A DNA stretch of 64,000 nt from Tubulanus polymorphus. Taxonomy: Eukaryota; Nemertea; Palaeonemertea; Tubulaniformes; Tubulanidae. Location: assembly GCF_964204645.1 (NCBI RefSeq), contig NC_134027.1, forward strand, positions 14,310,485 through 14,374,484, in the 5' to 3' direction. This document shows positions 19,010-30,239 of this stretch, one piece after another; position 1 is the first letter of the stretch; each line of letters starts with the position of its first letter. A program made the translations under genes and the position numbers. The notes beneath the pieces are model-generated. The model saw only the letters and a program-made list of their open reading frames with translations. It made no database searches and had not been told where the DNA came from.

Positions 19010-20365
19010 TCCACACTATTTTTACCAAAAGAACATAGGCTTTGTTACCTTACCGCTGTTTCATATACAATCCATATAATATCGTTCAGCTCACTGAGAT
19101 CTACAAATAGCCCGCGTGTTTTTTCACGAATCATCGTTACAAAAGCGCTGTCGGGCCGTAAACATCGAAAATTTAGCCCCATTCAATGGGGCGACATGTC
19201 TTTCGAGTCGTCATCCCGAAATCAACCCGCAGGCCGACTGTCACTTCGATTATCAATTCAAGTATAAATGAACTAATTTATTGCCGCAGACTTCACATTC
19301 AGTCGCGGTCTTCAAACAGTGATTTTAACAATAGCCCATTTTCCTCATCTGATCATATTACCGATACACTGGAAATTTACTACTTTAGATTTTAAAAGTG
19401 TACTGTCGAGCCGTAAACATCGACGAATCGACGTGTGTTACTACATCGTCGTTCTGGGGATCAGCTGCGAGTTTCTCCTCATCATGAGAATCAAATCGAG
19501 TACAAATTAATTTATTACTACCAGTGATTTGGCTGCGGGTTTCAAGGAGTTAGTTTAACAATACCTATTTTTCTTTACCGAATTAACCGTGTATTTACTA
19601 AGATAAATCTTTAGTGTACCGAGGAATCGTAGGCCTAAACTAAACACGTCGAAGAGATATAGCGGAGAAAAGCTGTTATGTCGACGAAGAATCAAAATAA
19701 AAGAATATATTACTTTATTCGGCCGCGGGCTTCAAACTCTATATCAATACCATCAATACTCTATATTTCCTACAGTACATACCGATCATTGTCAAATGCA
19801 CAAGGTATTTACTGAAAACAAGTATATAACACTCCTTTCCGTATGCTGGACTCACACTTGACATTCGGAGTAAGCGTTCGCTGTGGGGGAAAGGAGATCG
19901 TTCGCTGTGTCGCTTGAAGTGTTTATCGAGTTTTACGCGGCTTTAGGCCTACCGGTACTGAGCTTTACTTAACAAACACAGTATAATTGTTGCGTTTAGT
20001 AACGGACTCATTGGATTGAACTTCAAAACAAAATTTACGATATTTAGGTGGGTTGTTATTCAATAGGCCTACGACCAATCTGTCCAGATTTTAGGCCTAC
20101 GCATATACGTAGGCCTACATAGGCTAGTAGCCTCTACTAGGTTAAAGCTAAGTTCACTGTAAAGGAGGAATCATGATTTATTAAAATGCGTGTTAATTAG
20201 TGATTAACTGGTTGTGACTTGCAACGATCAATCACAATTATCAATTTTATTGCCAAAAATGAAGATTTTTTTGAAAATTTCGTCTGAGCAGACAGCTTTA
20301 TAAGCCAGACTTTTCATTTGAGTTTTTTCATCATAAATGAAACTGGTATTTCATTAATTTCTTAT
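19010..20365. other. non-coding DNA with degenerate 240-bp repeat
   Basis: About three diverged copies of a roughly 240-bp unit over 19130-19830 share GTCGRGCCGTAAACATCG, TAATTTATT...GCMG and GGTTTCAA-type segments. From 19860 to 20365 I see only AGGCCTA-rich sequence without genes. Confidence 0.5.
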
Positions 20366-20372
20366 GATTTAA

Positions 20373-20690
20373 GCAGGGCGTAGGTCGGCCTTGCGACGGC
20401 TTTTGATTCACTGCGACGCCTATCACTGCGACCGCCAGCGACGATTGTGTCGCAACGACTCATCGACCTACGCTCCCTTGCGACGGGTTGCGACTTTCAG
20501 CAACGCCAGTCACAAGGGAGTCGCACGTGTTCTACTTTCTGCGACGCGACACAACCAACCGACGTGCTTTTGCGACTGGCAGAAACTAGTCGCACACAGT
20601 CGCTGACAATCGTATCGCAACCGACTTGCACCGAAACTTGCGATGCAATGCGAGGATTGCATCGCGTCACAAGGCTGACCTACGTCCGGC
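20373..20690. mobile_element. 318-bp MITE with TTTAA duplication
   Basis: Terminal inverted repeats GCAGGGCGTAGGTCGGCCTT and its partner at 20670-20690 match at about 18 of 21 positions. TTTAA flanks both sides (20368-20372 and 20691-20695). The interior is unusually rich in TGCGAC/GTCGCA words. It has no coding capacity. The TTAA-type duplication points to a piggyBac- or Kolobok-like helper. Confidence 0.75.
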
Positions 20691-20699
20691 TTTAAAGTT

Positions 20700-21205
20700 A
20701 CTGCGGAGCCCCAGAAATATCTTTTTTTTCGTTCAAAAGACCTTTCGCTTGAAAATTCTTTTGTCGGAACAAAATTTATTTCGTTCCAACCAATAATATT
20801 CTGTTCGATTGAACCAATTCGAAAAAAACGTTAGAACAAAGTTGAACAAACTTTTTTTTGTCCAAACGAAAGGTTTTTTGTTCGAACAATTGTTCGATTG
20901 AACAGAATCCTTTGAATTTGATCAGAATTTTCTTTTCAGAACATTAAGTTTTTCGTTCGAACAAGTATATTGTAAAAAGTTTTTTCTCCGAACCAAAAGT
21001 ATTAAGTATTTCGTTCAACCGAACAGAATTGTTTTCATTCAAACATTCGTTCGAAAAAATTGTTTTCGCTCAACCAAATTTTTTTGCCGGAACAAAATGT
21101 TTTTCATTTCAACAATAACAAAGCTTTCAGAACGAAGAAAAGTTTTGGTTCAAACAAAAAGCGTACAAGATTTTCTTGTCGGATCATTAAGTTTTTTGGT
21201 CGAAC
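20700..21205. repeat. degenerate GTTCGAAC-rich repeat
   Basis: Irregular recurrence of TTCGTTCGAACAA-like words every 20-45 nt. The last of these (CGGATCATTAAGTTTTTTGG at 21181) recurs at the far side of the satellite (26129), so the 31-bp array appears to sit inside this repeat. Confidence 0.6.
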
Positions 21206-21209
21206 AGCA

Positions 21210-24200
21210 ATTCACCATTTTGGTTTTGTCGCCCGCGACAATTCACCATTTTGGTTTTGTCACCCGCGACAATTCATTATTTTGGTTTTATCGCCCGCGA
21301 CAATTCATTATTTTGGTCTTATCGCCCGCGACAATTCATTATTTTGGTTTTGTTGCCCCGACAATTCTTTTTTTGGTTTTTTCGCCCGCGACAATTCATT
21401 AGTCTGGTTTTGTCGCCCGCGACAATTCAATATTTTGGTTTTGTCGCCTGCGACAATTCATTACTTTGGTTTTATCTCCAGCGACAATTCATTACTTTGG
21501 TTTTGTCGCCCGCGACAATTCTTCTTTTTGGTTTTGTCGCCCGCGACAATTCAATATTTTGGTTTTGTGGCCCGCAACAATTCATTATTTCGGTTTAATC
21601 GCCCGCGACAATTCAATATTTTGGTTTTATCGCCCGCGATAATTCATTATTTTGGTTTTATCGCCCGCGACAATTCATTATTTTGGTTTTGTCGCCCGAA
21701 ACAATTCATCATTTTGGTTTTATCGCCCGCGACAATTCATTATTTTGGTTTTGTCGCCCGCGACAATTCACCATTTTGGTTTTGTCGCCCGCGACAATTC
21801 ACCATTTTGGTTTTGTCGCCCGCGACAATTCATTATTTCGATTTTGTTGCCCCCACAATTCTTTTTTTGGTTTTGTCGCCCGCGACAATTCATTAGTTTG
21901 GTTTTGTCGCCCGCGACAATTCAATATTTTGGTTTTGTCGACCGCGACAATTCATTATTTTGGTTTTGTCGACCGCGACAATTCAATATTTTGGTTTTGT
22001 CGCCCGCGAAAATTCAATATTTTGGTTTTATCGCCCACGACAATTCACAACTTTGGTTTTATCGCCAGCGACAATTCATTATTTTGGTTTTGTCGACCGC
22101 GACAATTCAATATTTTGGTTTTGTCGCCCGCGAAAATTCAATATTTTGGTTTTATCGCCCGCGAAAATTCAATATTTTGGTTTTATCGCCCACGACAATT
22201 CACTACTTTGGTTTTATCACCAGCGACAATTCATTATTTTGGTTTTGTCGACCGCGACAATTTTTCTTTTTGGTTTTGTCGCCCGCGACAATTCATTATT
22301 TTGGTTTTGTTGCCCGCGACAATTCACCATTTTTGTTTTGTCGCCCGCGATAATTCACCATTTCGGTTTTGTCACCCGATACAATTCACCATTTTGGTTT
22401 TGTCACCCGCGACAATTCATTATTTTGGTTTTATCGCTGGCGACAATTCATTATTTTGGTTTTGTCGCCTGCGACAATTCATTACTTTGGTTTTATCTCC
22501 AGCGACAATTCATTACTTTGGTTTTGTCGCCCGCGACAATTCTTCTTTTTGGTTTTGTCGCCCGCGACAATTCAATATTTTGGTTTTGTGGCCCGCAACA
22601 ATTCATTATTTCGGTTTAATCGCCCGCGACAATTCAATATTTTGGTTTTATCGCCCGCGATAATTCATTATTTTGGTTTTATCGCCCGCGACAATTCATT
22701 ATTTTGGTTTTGTCGCCCGAAACAATTCATCATTTTGGTTTTATCGCCCGCGACAATTCATTATTTTGGTTTTGTCGCCCGCGACAATTCACCATTTTGG
22801 TTTTGTCGCCCGCGACAATTCACCATTTTGGTTTTGTCGCCCGCGACAATTCATTATTTCGATTTTGTTGCCCCCACAATTCTTTTTTTGGTTTTGTCGC
22901 CCGCGACAATTCATTAGTTTGGTTTTGTCGCCCGCGACAATTCAATATTTTGGTTTTGTCGACCGCGACAATTCATTATTTTGGTTTTGTCGACCGCGAC
23001 AATTCAATATTTTGGTTTTGTCGCCCGCGAAAATTCAATATTTTGGTTTTATCGCCCACGACAATTCACAACTTTGGTTTTATCGCCAGCGACAATTCAT
23101 TATTTTGGTTTTGTCGACCGCGACAATTTTTCTTTTTGGTTTCGTCGCCCGCGACAATTCATTATTTTGGTTTTGTCGCCCGACCATTCTTTTTTTGGTT
23201 TTTTCGCCCGCGACAATTCATTAGTCTGGTTTTGTCGCCCGCGACAATTCAATATTTTGGATTTGTCGCCCGCGACAATTCAATATTTTGGTTTTGTCGC
23301 CTGCGACAATTCATTACTTTGGTTTTATCTCCAGCGACAATTCATCATTTTGGTTTTGTCGCCCCGACAATTCTTTTTTTGGTTTTGTTGCCCGCGACAA
23401 TTCAATAGTCTGGTTTTATCGCCCGCGACAATTCATTATTTTGGTTTTGTCGCCCCGACAATTCTTTTTTTGGTTTTGTTGCCCGCGACAATTCAATAGT
23501 CTGGTTTTGTCGCCCGCGACAATTCAATATTTTGGATTTGTCGCCCGCGACAATTCTTTTTTTGGTTTTGTTGCCCGCGACAATTCAATAGTCTGGTTTT
23601 ATCGCCCGTGACAATTCATTATTTTGGTTTTGTCGCCCCGACAATTCTTTTTTTGGTTTTGTTGCCCGCGACAATTCGATAGTCTGGTTTTGTCGCCCGC
23701 GACAATTCAATATTTTGGATTTGTCGCCCGCGACAATTCAATATTTTGGTTTTGTCGCCTGCGACAATTCATCACCTTGGTTTTATCTCCAGCGACAATT
23801 CATTATTTTGGTTTTGTCGCCCGCGGCAATTCTTCTTTTTGGTTTTGTCGCCCGCGACAATTCATTATTTTGGTTTTATATTTTGTTTTAGTCGCCTGCG
23901 ACAATTTTTTTTGGTTTTGTCGCCCGCGCCAATTCAATATTTTGGTTTTGTCGCCCGCCACAATTCATTATTTTGGTTTAATCGCCCGCGACAATTCAAT
24001 ATTTTGGTTTTATCGCCCACGATAATTCATTATTTTGGTTTTATCGCCCGCGACAATTCATTATTTTGGTTTTGTCGCCCGAGACAATTCATCATTTTGG
24101 TTTTATCACCCGCGACAATTCATTATTTTGGTTTTGTCGCCCTCGACAATTCACCATTTTGGTTTTGTCGCCTGGACAATTCACCATTTTGGTTTTGTCG

Positions 24201-24690
24201 CCCGCGACAATTCATTATTTCGGTTTTGTTGCCCCCACGATTCTTTTTATGGTTTTGTCGCCCGCGACAATTCATTAGTTTGGTTTCGTCGCCCGCGACA
24301 ATTCAATATTTTGGTTTTATCGCCCACGACAATTCATTACTTTGGTTTTATCTCCAGCGACAATTCATTAGTTTGGTTTTGTCGCCCGCGACAATTCTTC
24401 TTTTGGTTTTGACGCCCGCGACAATTCATTATTTTCGTTTTATATTTTGTTTTTGTCGTCCGCGACAATTTTGTTTTTTTGGTTTTGTCGCCCGCGACAA
24501 TTCATTATTTTGGTTTTATCGCCCGCGACAATTCAATATTTTGGTTTTATCGCCCGCGATAATTCATTATTTTGGTTTTATTGCCCGCGACAATTCATTA
24601 TTTTGGTTTTGTCGCACGAGACAATTCATTATTTTGGTTTTATCGCCCGCGACAATTCATTATTTTGGTTTTGTCGCCCGAAGAAAATTT
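21210..24690. repeat. 31-bp satellite array, about 110 units, palindromic core
   Basis: The unit is ATTTTGGTTTTGTCGCCCGC followed by GACAATTCATT. Its core TTGTCGCCCGCGACAA is a 7+2+7 palindrome. Variants (ATCTCCAGC, CCCCAC, CCCGAAAC) mark a higher-order repeat of 1021 bp: the segment from about 21440 recurs from about 22460 almost unchanged. Because 31 is not a multiple of 3 and the unit has no stop in any frame, long open frames appear in all three plus-strand frames; they are not genes. Confidence 0.95.
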
Positions 24691-25005
24691 TGAAGACGCT
24701 TTTATCAATTACCTTGATCTTTCGTTTATATTTGAATCTACCAAAGGCCCATCAGCATAAGAAAATTGGGTCGATCTGACTCAACATGGCCGTCCTATGA
24801 CCTTTTTAGTGCCCAAAAATGTCAATTTTGGCCAGAATTCTAGGTCCTGTAGCTTCCTACTGGTTTGCCATTTCTCATTGCAATTGCTGATGGATATTCT
24901 TTAGAGAGGGATGTTTTATACCTGGGACAGGTATTTTTGATCAGCCAATTATGACGCAATTGGCGGCCATCTTGATGTCATCAGTACTCATTCGTAGGTG
25001 GGAAA
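24691..25005. other. unique non-coding DNA between satellites
   Basis: No gene, no repeat boundary and no RNA recognised. It contains one GGCGGCCATCTTGATGTCAT segment resembling the YY1/CRE unit at 10409. Confidence 0.5.
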
Positions 25006-25770
25006 AAGTTTTTCCACAATTAATTGATACCTAAGCATATTGTGCTACTATATTCAATTGGAAAGTTGTAGCCCATAACGTGTTCTATGATTTTGGTGAG
25101 TTTCGAGGTCATTGGTTTTTGTATGTGGCCATCAGGGGGCGTTGAATAATACAATAACTTAGTATCGCTAAATTATATTTGTACCAAGGCATATTTTGTT
25201 ACCATGATCAATGGCAAAGTTGTAGTTCATGACATCGTCTATGATTGTGGTGAGTTTGTAAGGACATTAGTTATTCCATATAGTCACCAGGAGGCGTTGA
25301 ATAGTAGAAAAGCTTAGTATTTCCTTATTAGATTGGTACCTAGGCATAGTTTGTTACCATGATCCATTGCAAAGTTGTAGTTCATGACATCGTCTATGAT
25401 TGTGGTGAGTTTTTAAGGACATTAGTTATTCCATATAGTCACCAGGGGGCGCTGAATAGTTGAATGGCTTAGTATTTCCTTATTAGATTGGTACCTAGGC
25501 ATATTTTGTTACTATGATCAATTGCAAAGTTGTATTTCATGACATGTACTACGATTGTGGTGAGTTTTAAGGTCATTGGGTTTTGCATATGGTCACCAGG
25601 GGTCGTTGAATAGTAGAATAACTTAGTATTTCCATATTAAATTGGTAACGAGGCATATTTTGTGATCACAATCAATTACAAAATCATAGCTGCTCACATG
25701 TTCTATGATTGTGGTGGGTTTCAAGGTCATTGGTTTTTGTATATGGTCACTAGAGGGCGTTATGTATTGA
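25005..25770. repeat. 155-bp tandem repeat, five copies
   Basis: The segment GCAAAGTTGTAGTTCATGAC with its flanks (TTGTTACCATGATCA before, GTCACCAGGGGGCG after) recurs at about 25060, 25214, 25369, 25524 and 25679, a period of 155 bp. Non-coding. Confidence 0.85.
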
Positions 25771-25836
25771 AATTGTTAGATTGTTGAGCATTTGAAACCA
25801 CTGCTCAAGTGAGCATGGTGTCCCTGGACCCCTAGT

Positions 25837-26125
25837 TTGGTTTTGTCGCCCGCGATTATTCATTATTTTGGTTTTGTCGCACGCAACAATTCAATAGTTT
25901 GTTTTTGTCGTATGCGACAATTCATTATTTTGGTTTTATCGCCCGCAACAATTCAATATTTTGGTTTTAACGCCCGCGACAATTCATTATTGTGGTTTTA
26001 TCGCCCGCGACAATTCATTATTTTGGTTTTATCGCCCGCGACAATTCATTATTTTTGTTTTGTCGCCCGTGACAATTCATTATTTTGGTTTTGTCACCCG
26101 CGACAATTCATAATTTTGGTTTTGT
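25837..26125. repeat. second, short block of the 31-bp satellite
   Basis: About nine to ten units of the same 31-bp repeat as 21210-24690, more diverged, then TTTGTCGGAACATTAAG, matching the sequence just before the main array. Confidence 0.9.
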
Positions 26126-26156
26126 CGGAACATTAAGTTTTTGGTCGAATAGTGTG

Positions 26157-26460
26157 TTAAGGTTGTTTTGGAAATTTACTCGGTCTGGTATATTTTGGAT
26201 TACTGTGTATGTCATTTGTCAGGACATTAACCAGAAGACGACTTAGGATACTACCTTGCGTGACTCCACTAGTTAGACCGTCCCATTCCAAGATGAGGCG
26301 TTCCGTTGATTTCGGTAACAAGTTTCCGTTCAGAGATAACTGCTGTGCCATTTGGGCGACCTATCATTGACACTGTTTCCTAATAGCCTGTTCAGTAATG
26401 GCTGATGTTGAGCCTTATCAAATGCTTTGTTGAAATCCACCGTTGAACAGGATTCTAAGA
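26157..26460 (-). pseudogene. non-LTR retrotransposon reverse transcriptase fragment
   Basis: The minus strand encodes STVDFNKAFDKAQHQPLLNR and, after a stop and frame change, SGVTQGSILSRLLVNVLTND. These correspond to the RT motifs F-x-K-A-F-D and G-x-x-Q-G-S-x-L of CR1/Jockey-like elements. The YxDD motif is missing, so it is a short decayed piece. Confidence 0.7.
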
Positions 26461-26490
26461 CTGTGCAGAAAACCCGTTATCGCTGCTTTG

Positions 26491-26496
26491 CAGCCA
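26491..26496. repeat. P3 target-site duplication, left copy
   Basis: CAGCCA directly before the AG terminus of P3. The right copy at 41003-41008 is CAGCTA (5 of 6 match). Six-bp duplications are the Polinton hallmark. Confidence 0.65.
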
Positions 26497-26905
26497 AGTA
26501 ATAGGGGTAATGGGCTTTCAGATCAAAGGTCGAACGGTCGAGCTCATTAAAAAACAAATATTAAAAGTAATTTAAAACTATAATATATTTTCATAACCGT
26601 GTGCATTTTATATTATAACTAAATATTTATTCTAAGATATTAATAATTTGAATTTTAAAAGCATATTGTATTAAATCAATTGGTCGCTCCACTTCGCTAC
26701 CGCTCCGCTCCGCGACCAATTGATTTATTTATAATACACAAATTCATATAATCAAATATATTCAAATAATAATAATTATTCTATTATTCAACTGAAATAC
26801 ACACGGTTATGAAAATATATTATAGTTTTAAATTACTTTTAATATTTGTTTTTAATGAACTCGACCATTCAACCTTTAACCTGAAAGCCCATTACCCCTA
26901 TTACT
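26497..26905 (+). repeat. P3 left terminal repeat, itself a 409-bp palindrome
   Basis: The repeat begins AGTAATAGGGGTAATGGGC and ends GCCCATTACCCCTATTACT, so the AG...CT terminus occurs at both of its edges. Arms of about 180 bp surround a GC-rich centre (CAATTGGTCGC ... GCGACCAATTG, 26678-26723). The similarity with the right end continues a further 60-80 bp inward. Confidence 0.9.
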
Positions 26906-26995
26906 CTTAAAATATTCATATACATGAATAACATTTAAATTGACAGATTATTCAATATAAAAGTGTAAGCTCTTATAGAATAGATTTATAAATAG

Positions 26996-27514
26996 TTATT
27001 TTATAAATTTATATTCATATGGAAATTGTAGTCTCAGTAATAATTTTGAACCTTTATTGTAGAATAAAACTAGAAATCTTATATTCTCCCTAAAGTCTTT
27101 AACAATTGAATTATATTTTTGATTTAAAACCCATGTTGTTATCCCAAAATGTCTTCCAGAGAAAGCTAGATAACATAACTCACTTTCTCTCACTTTTGAA
27201 TCATGTACATTTGCGCAATCATCTACAATGAATAATGTATTTGATCCTTTATAAGTATCAATTGCTATTTTAATACAACTATCTAAATTTTCTTTTACTG
27301 TTTTAGAATTTAATATAATAAACTTTTTTATCTTAACTATATCTCTATTATATGTTTTATTCATTTCATAAGTAGGACAGAATATTATTATATTATCAAA
27401 ATGATTCTTATAAATAGTTTCTAACAAATCTAATATGAAATGTGTTTTACCACAATTGGTTACTCCAGTAACTAACATATTATGCGGTTCAAATATAAAT
27501 AAATCTTTATTCAT
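26996..27514 (-). pseudogene. P3 packaging ATPase, internal deletion
   Basis: 172 codons against 203 in the P2 copy. Walker A (GVTNCGKTHF) and Walker B (LFIVDDCAN) are intact, as is SGRHFGITTWVLNQKYN. About 31 residues are missing in frame just before the C-terminal KGSKLLLRLQFPYEYKF. The frame is otherwise open, so a shortened product is possible. Its ATG overlaps the integrase stop (ATGAATAA). Confidence 0.8.
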
Positions 27515-28617
27515 TTATTCTTTTAATTTTACTAGATAAAATCCATTCATTAAATTTATCATCATACCCTTTATATTTCACCAAAGAATACTTTTTTCCT
27601 TTTGTTTTTGTTTTCAATACTTTTTCTATTTTGTATTCTATTTCCTCTGGATTTGGTACAAGTGACAATTCTTGTTCATAGAAATAACCTAATATTTCTT
27701 CATCTTTTAAATCTTCTAATTTATAAACAAATGGTTTAGTTAATATTATCTTTTTAATCTTGAATATTTCTTCTGTGAAATTTGGGGTATAACCTTTATA
27801 AAATGTTTTTCTATATTTAGATATTCTTACGTGTTGTCCATTTTTAAATTTAGGTTCTCCGAAATCATGTGTAACAAATGCTCCATATAAATTATTCCAA
27901 ACTATTTCCGAATTATCTTCTTTTCTAGCTTGTATAGGTTTCATATTTATAGAACTATGTTTAGAATTATTATAACCTTTCACTAAATCATCTAATACAT
28001 CGATATATTTATATGTTTCATTAGCAGTAAAATATTTCCACATTCTAGTTTTCAATGTTTTATTAAATCTTTCTATAATAGATGCTTTTTTATCTGAGTG
28101 TGTTGAAAAATAGTCTTCATCGTTATCAGATAATAGTTTTTTTTAAATGTTTATTATAAAATTCCTTACCTTCATCAAATTGTATCTTATCTGGAATAGC
28201 TTCTTCAAATATATTCTTAAAAGCATTTGTCACTTCTATACCAGTTTTATTTCTGATTGGAATAGACCATGCGTATCTACTGAATATATCTATAACATTC
28301 AGTATCCAGAAATATCCTTTGTTGTATTCTTCTAAGTTCTTCATGTCAATTAAATCTGCTTGCCATTGTTGATCAATATATGAAACCATAACTTTTCTTG
28401 TTAAATAAGTTTTATCCATTTTCTTGTGGATTTGATATGTGGGTTGATTTTGTAACCATGATTTCAATTCACTATATTTTATATCACCATGTGGGTGCCG
28501 TACGGCACCATTTTCCTTATCAGATTTAATTTTATTCCATAATTCTGAAACGTTAGAATATGATACTTCACTTTCTGGGTTATAATATAACTCTCTTAAA
28601 TATTGTTCTTTTTTCAT
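27507..28617 (-). pseudogene. P3 integrase with chromodomain, frameshifted
   Basis: The N-terminal part (28126-28617) holds the first two acidic residues (QADLIDMKN, QFDEGKEF). The C-terminal part (27507-28055) holds the chromodomain region (YKIEKVLKTKTKGKKYSLV). A frameshift in a T-run near 28137 disrupts the region before the catalytic Glu. A 21-bp palindromic insertion adds seven residues (28491-28511). The P2 copy lies at 48015-49101. Confidence 0.85.
28491..28511. mobile_element. 21-bp palindromic micro-insertion in the P3 integrase
   Basis: The palindrome GGTGCCGTACGGCACC lies at 28494-28509, and CACCAT is present on both sides, like a 6-bp duplication. The P2 integrase lacks it. A near-copy occurs in a different gene of P2 (49513-49533). 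It keeps the reading frame. Confidence 0.5.
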
Positions 28618-28623
28618 CTTATT

Positions 28624-28992
28624 TTAATCCATTAATAATAATTTAGACTTAGTTTCAATGACTTTATGATTTGACTTATCTTCTGGTATAATAGGTTTAT
28701 TGTCATTGGAATCATCTTTATCATCAGATTTGAATTTTGATTTATATATTACACCGGATAATATAATAACTGTTACTAATCCAATTGTAATATATAATTT
28801 ATAATTACTTCCAGCATTAGAAGAACCAGATGGATTATCATTCGAATCAATATCAGATAAAGTCTGTGATTCATTTATATCAGTTAATTTCTTTTTCTTA
28901 GCTCTTTTTAATTCTGAAGATCTTTTACCTAATTCTCTTGCCCATTTAATTTGTTTCTCGGATCTAGCCTTTTTCTTAACTCCATCACTCAT
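28624..28992 (-). CDS. P3 small basic membrane protein
   Basis: 122 residues: a basic N terminus (KKKARSEKQIKWARELGKRS, KRAKKKK), a Ser/Asn-rich linker, one transmembrane helix (LYITIGLVTVIILSGVIY, about 70-87) and an acidic tail. Start context AAATAAATGAG, overlapping the upstream stop by 8 nt. The P2 sibling is 49108-49467. Virion or assembly role is likely but unproven. Confidence 0.6.
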   Translation of the reverse strand: MSDGVKKKARSEKQIKWARELGKRSSELKRAKKKKLTDINESQTLSDIDSNDNPSGSSNAGSNYKLYITIGLVTVIILSGVIYKSKFKSDDKDDSNDNKPIIPEDKSNHKVIETKSKLLLMD

Positions 28993-29587
28993 TTATTTTA
29001 GTTAATTTTTGTTCTGATTCATTTTCTGTTTCGCCGTTTGGTTGCAGTACATCTGTTTCGTTCTTACCTGATTTATATTCCATAGGTTTGATGTTCGAAA
29101 ATGTTATGACGCCAGTAGAAATTAATGTCATAACCGATCCTAATTGAAATGAAGCATAACCAACCCATTTTTGTAATTCAGTCATAACTAAGTAGTCATT
29201 TTTCAAATCACTATATAATTTATTTTCATCATTAATTGGTATTAACTGGTTACATAACTTAGAAAAACATTTGACAATACCATCTGAAATAGAATCATTT
29301 ATTCTAGCTAATCTAGCTTCTTCATAAATCTTAAAATATTTTATTACTTTATCGGGTTTCATAGCATCTAGTTCTTGATAAGTTAAAATTTTTCCTAAGA
29401 AATCCTTAGATTTCCCGCCAGCAATTAATAATTGAAGATGATACTTACAATATAAATAGTATTCATAATCAATATTGTTATTAACTTGAATAGAATTAGA
29501 AACAACTGTATCTTTATTATCACTTATACCCAAATCATCTAATGTTTTTTCAATATCAATACTATTCTTATTAGATTTCTTTGACAT
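28985..29587 (-). CDS. P3 200-residue conserved protein
   Basis: Open frame with a polar N terminus, helical middle (PDKVIKYFKIYEEARLARIN) and a moderately hydrophobic stretch (YASFQLGSVMTLISTGVI). Sibling at 49477-50067 in P2. No family is recognised. Start context ATATAAATG. Confidence 0.6.
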   Translation of the reverse strand: MSKKSNKNSIDIEKTLDDLGISDNKDTVVSNSIQVNNNIDYEYYLYCKYHLQLLIAGGKSKDFLGKILTYQELDAMKPDKVIKYFKIYEEARLARINDSISDGIVKCFSKLCNQLIPINDENKLYSDLKNDYLVMTELQKWVGYASFQLGSVMTLISTGVITFSNIKPMEYKSGKNETDVLQPNGETENESEQKLTKINE

Positions 29588-29599
29588 TTATATTAGAGA

Positions 29600-30235
29600 A
29601 ATTTAATAAGAAAAATATTATAAGTATTCTGATACTAGATAGTTAAAGTTAAAGAATTCTAGTATTGACTTCTGATACTATCTATTTGAATTTAAAGAAT
29701 TTCTATTTTAATCTATTCAAAATATAAAGTATTCTCTTTTGAAAAGAAAGTATTAAAAATATAATGGAATTCACTAGCTAGTTGAAGTTATTGTTTTTTA
29801 AATACTTTTTATTTAAATTAGGATTTAGATTATCTCACTACTATTGTTTATCTATAGGAGCAGTAACTATAACTGTCCAGATAAGTCATTTCGGATTCTT
29901 GATAATAAATCCTAAAACTGAAAATAAATTCAAAGAAACGACTGGTGGAAATACTATTTCATAAACACACATATATTTTATTCTACAATCATTATCGATT
30001 TCCACATTCCAAGCCGCTCCTGAGAGGAGCGGTAAGGTATGCGTGGAATGCAGGAATCAATAAAGTACAATACAACATCTGTCAATGTGTGTCATTAACA
30101 ACAGCTTAATGACGCAATTGAAATTCCGACAAACGTAATGCATTGGAAGCCTATACAGTATGGCTAAACTGCTACAGTCTCATGAGTTGAAATATCCATT
30201 ATTTCTGATTCCACATCCATCTATCTTCACTTCTA
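29600..30235. other. conserved non-coding region with hairpin in P3
   Basis: Between two genes. From about 29780 to 30232 it is closely matched by P2 50265-50712, although no frame is conserved. A strong hairpin sits at 30014-30032 (CCGCTCCT GAG AGGAGCGG), enclosed by CATTCCA...TGGAATG. GC content is higher than the surrounding genes. It could be a structured RNA, a replication or a packaging site. Confidence 0.5.
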
Positions 30236-30239
30236 ACGA

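Noticed and set aside
21210-24690. CRISPR-like array: about 110 regularly spaced repeats with a palindromic core
   Set aside because: The repeats are directly contiguous, with no unique spacers and no cas genes, and the context is an animal genome. It is a satellite.
21060-24780. Many long overlapping open frames with FWFCRPRQFIILVLS-type repeats
   Set aside because: They are produced by a stop-free 31-bp satellite read in three frames; 93 bp equals 31 codons, so every frame gives the same 31-residue repeat. No start context, no conservation.
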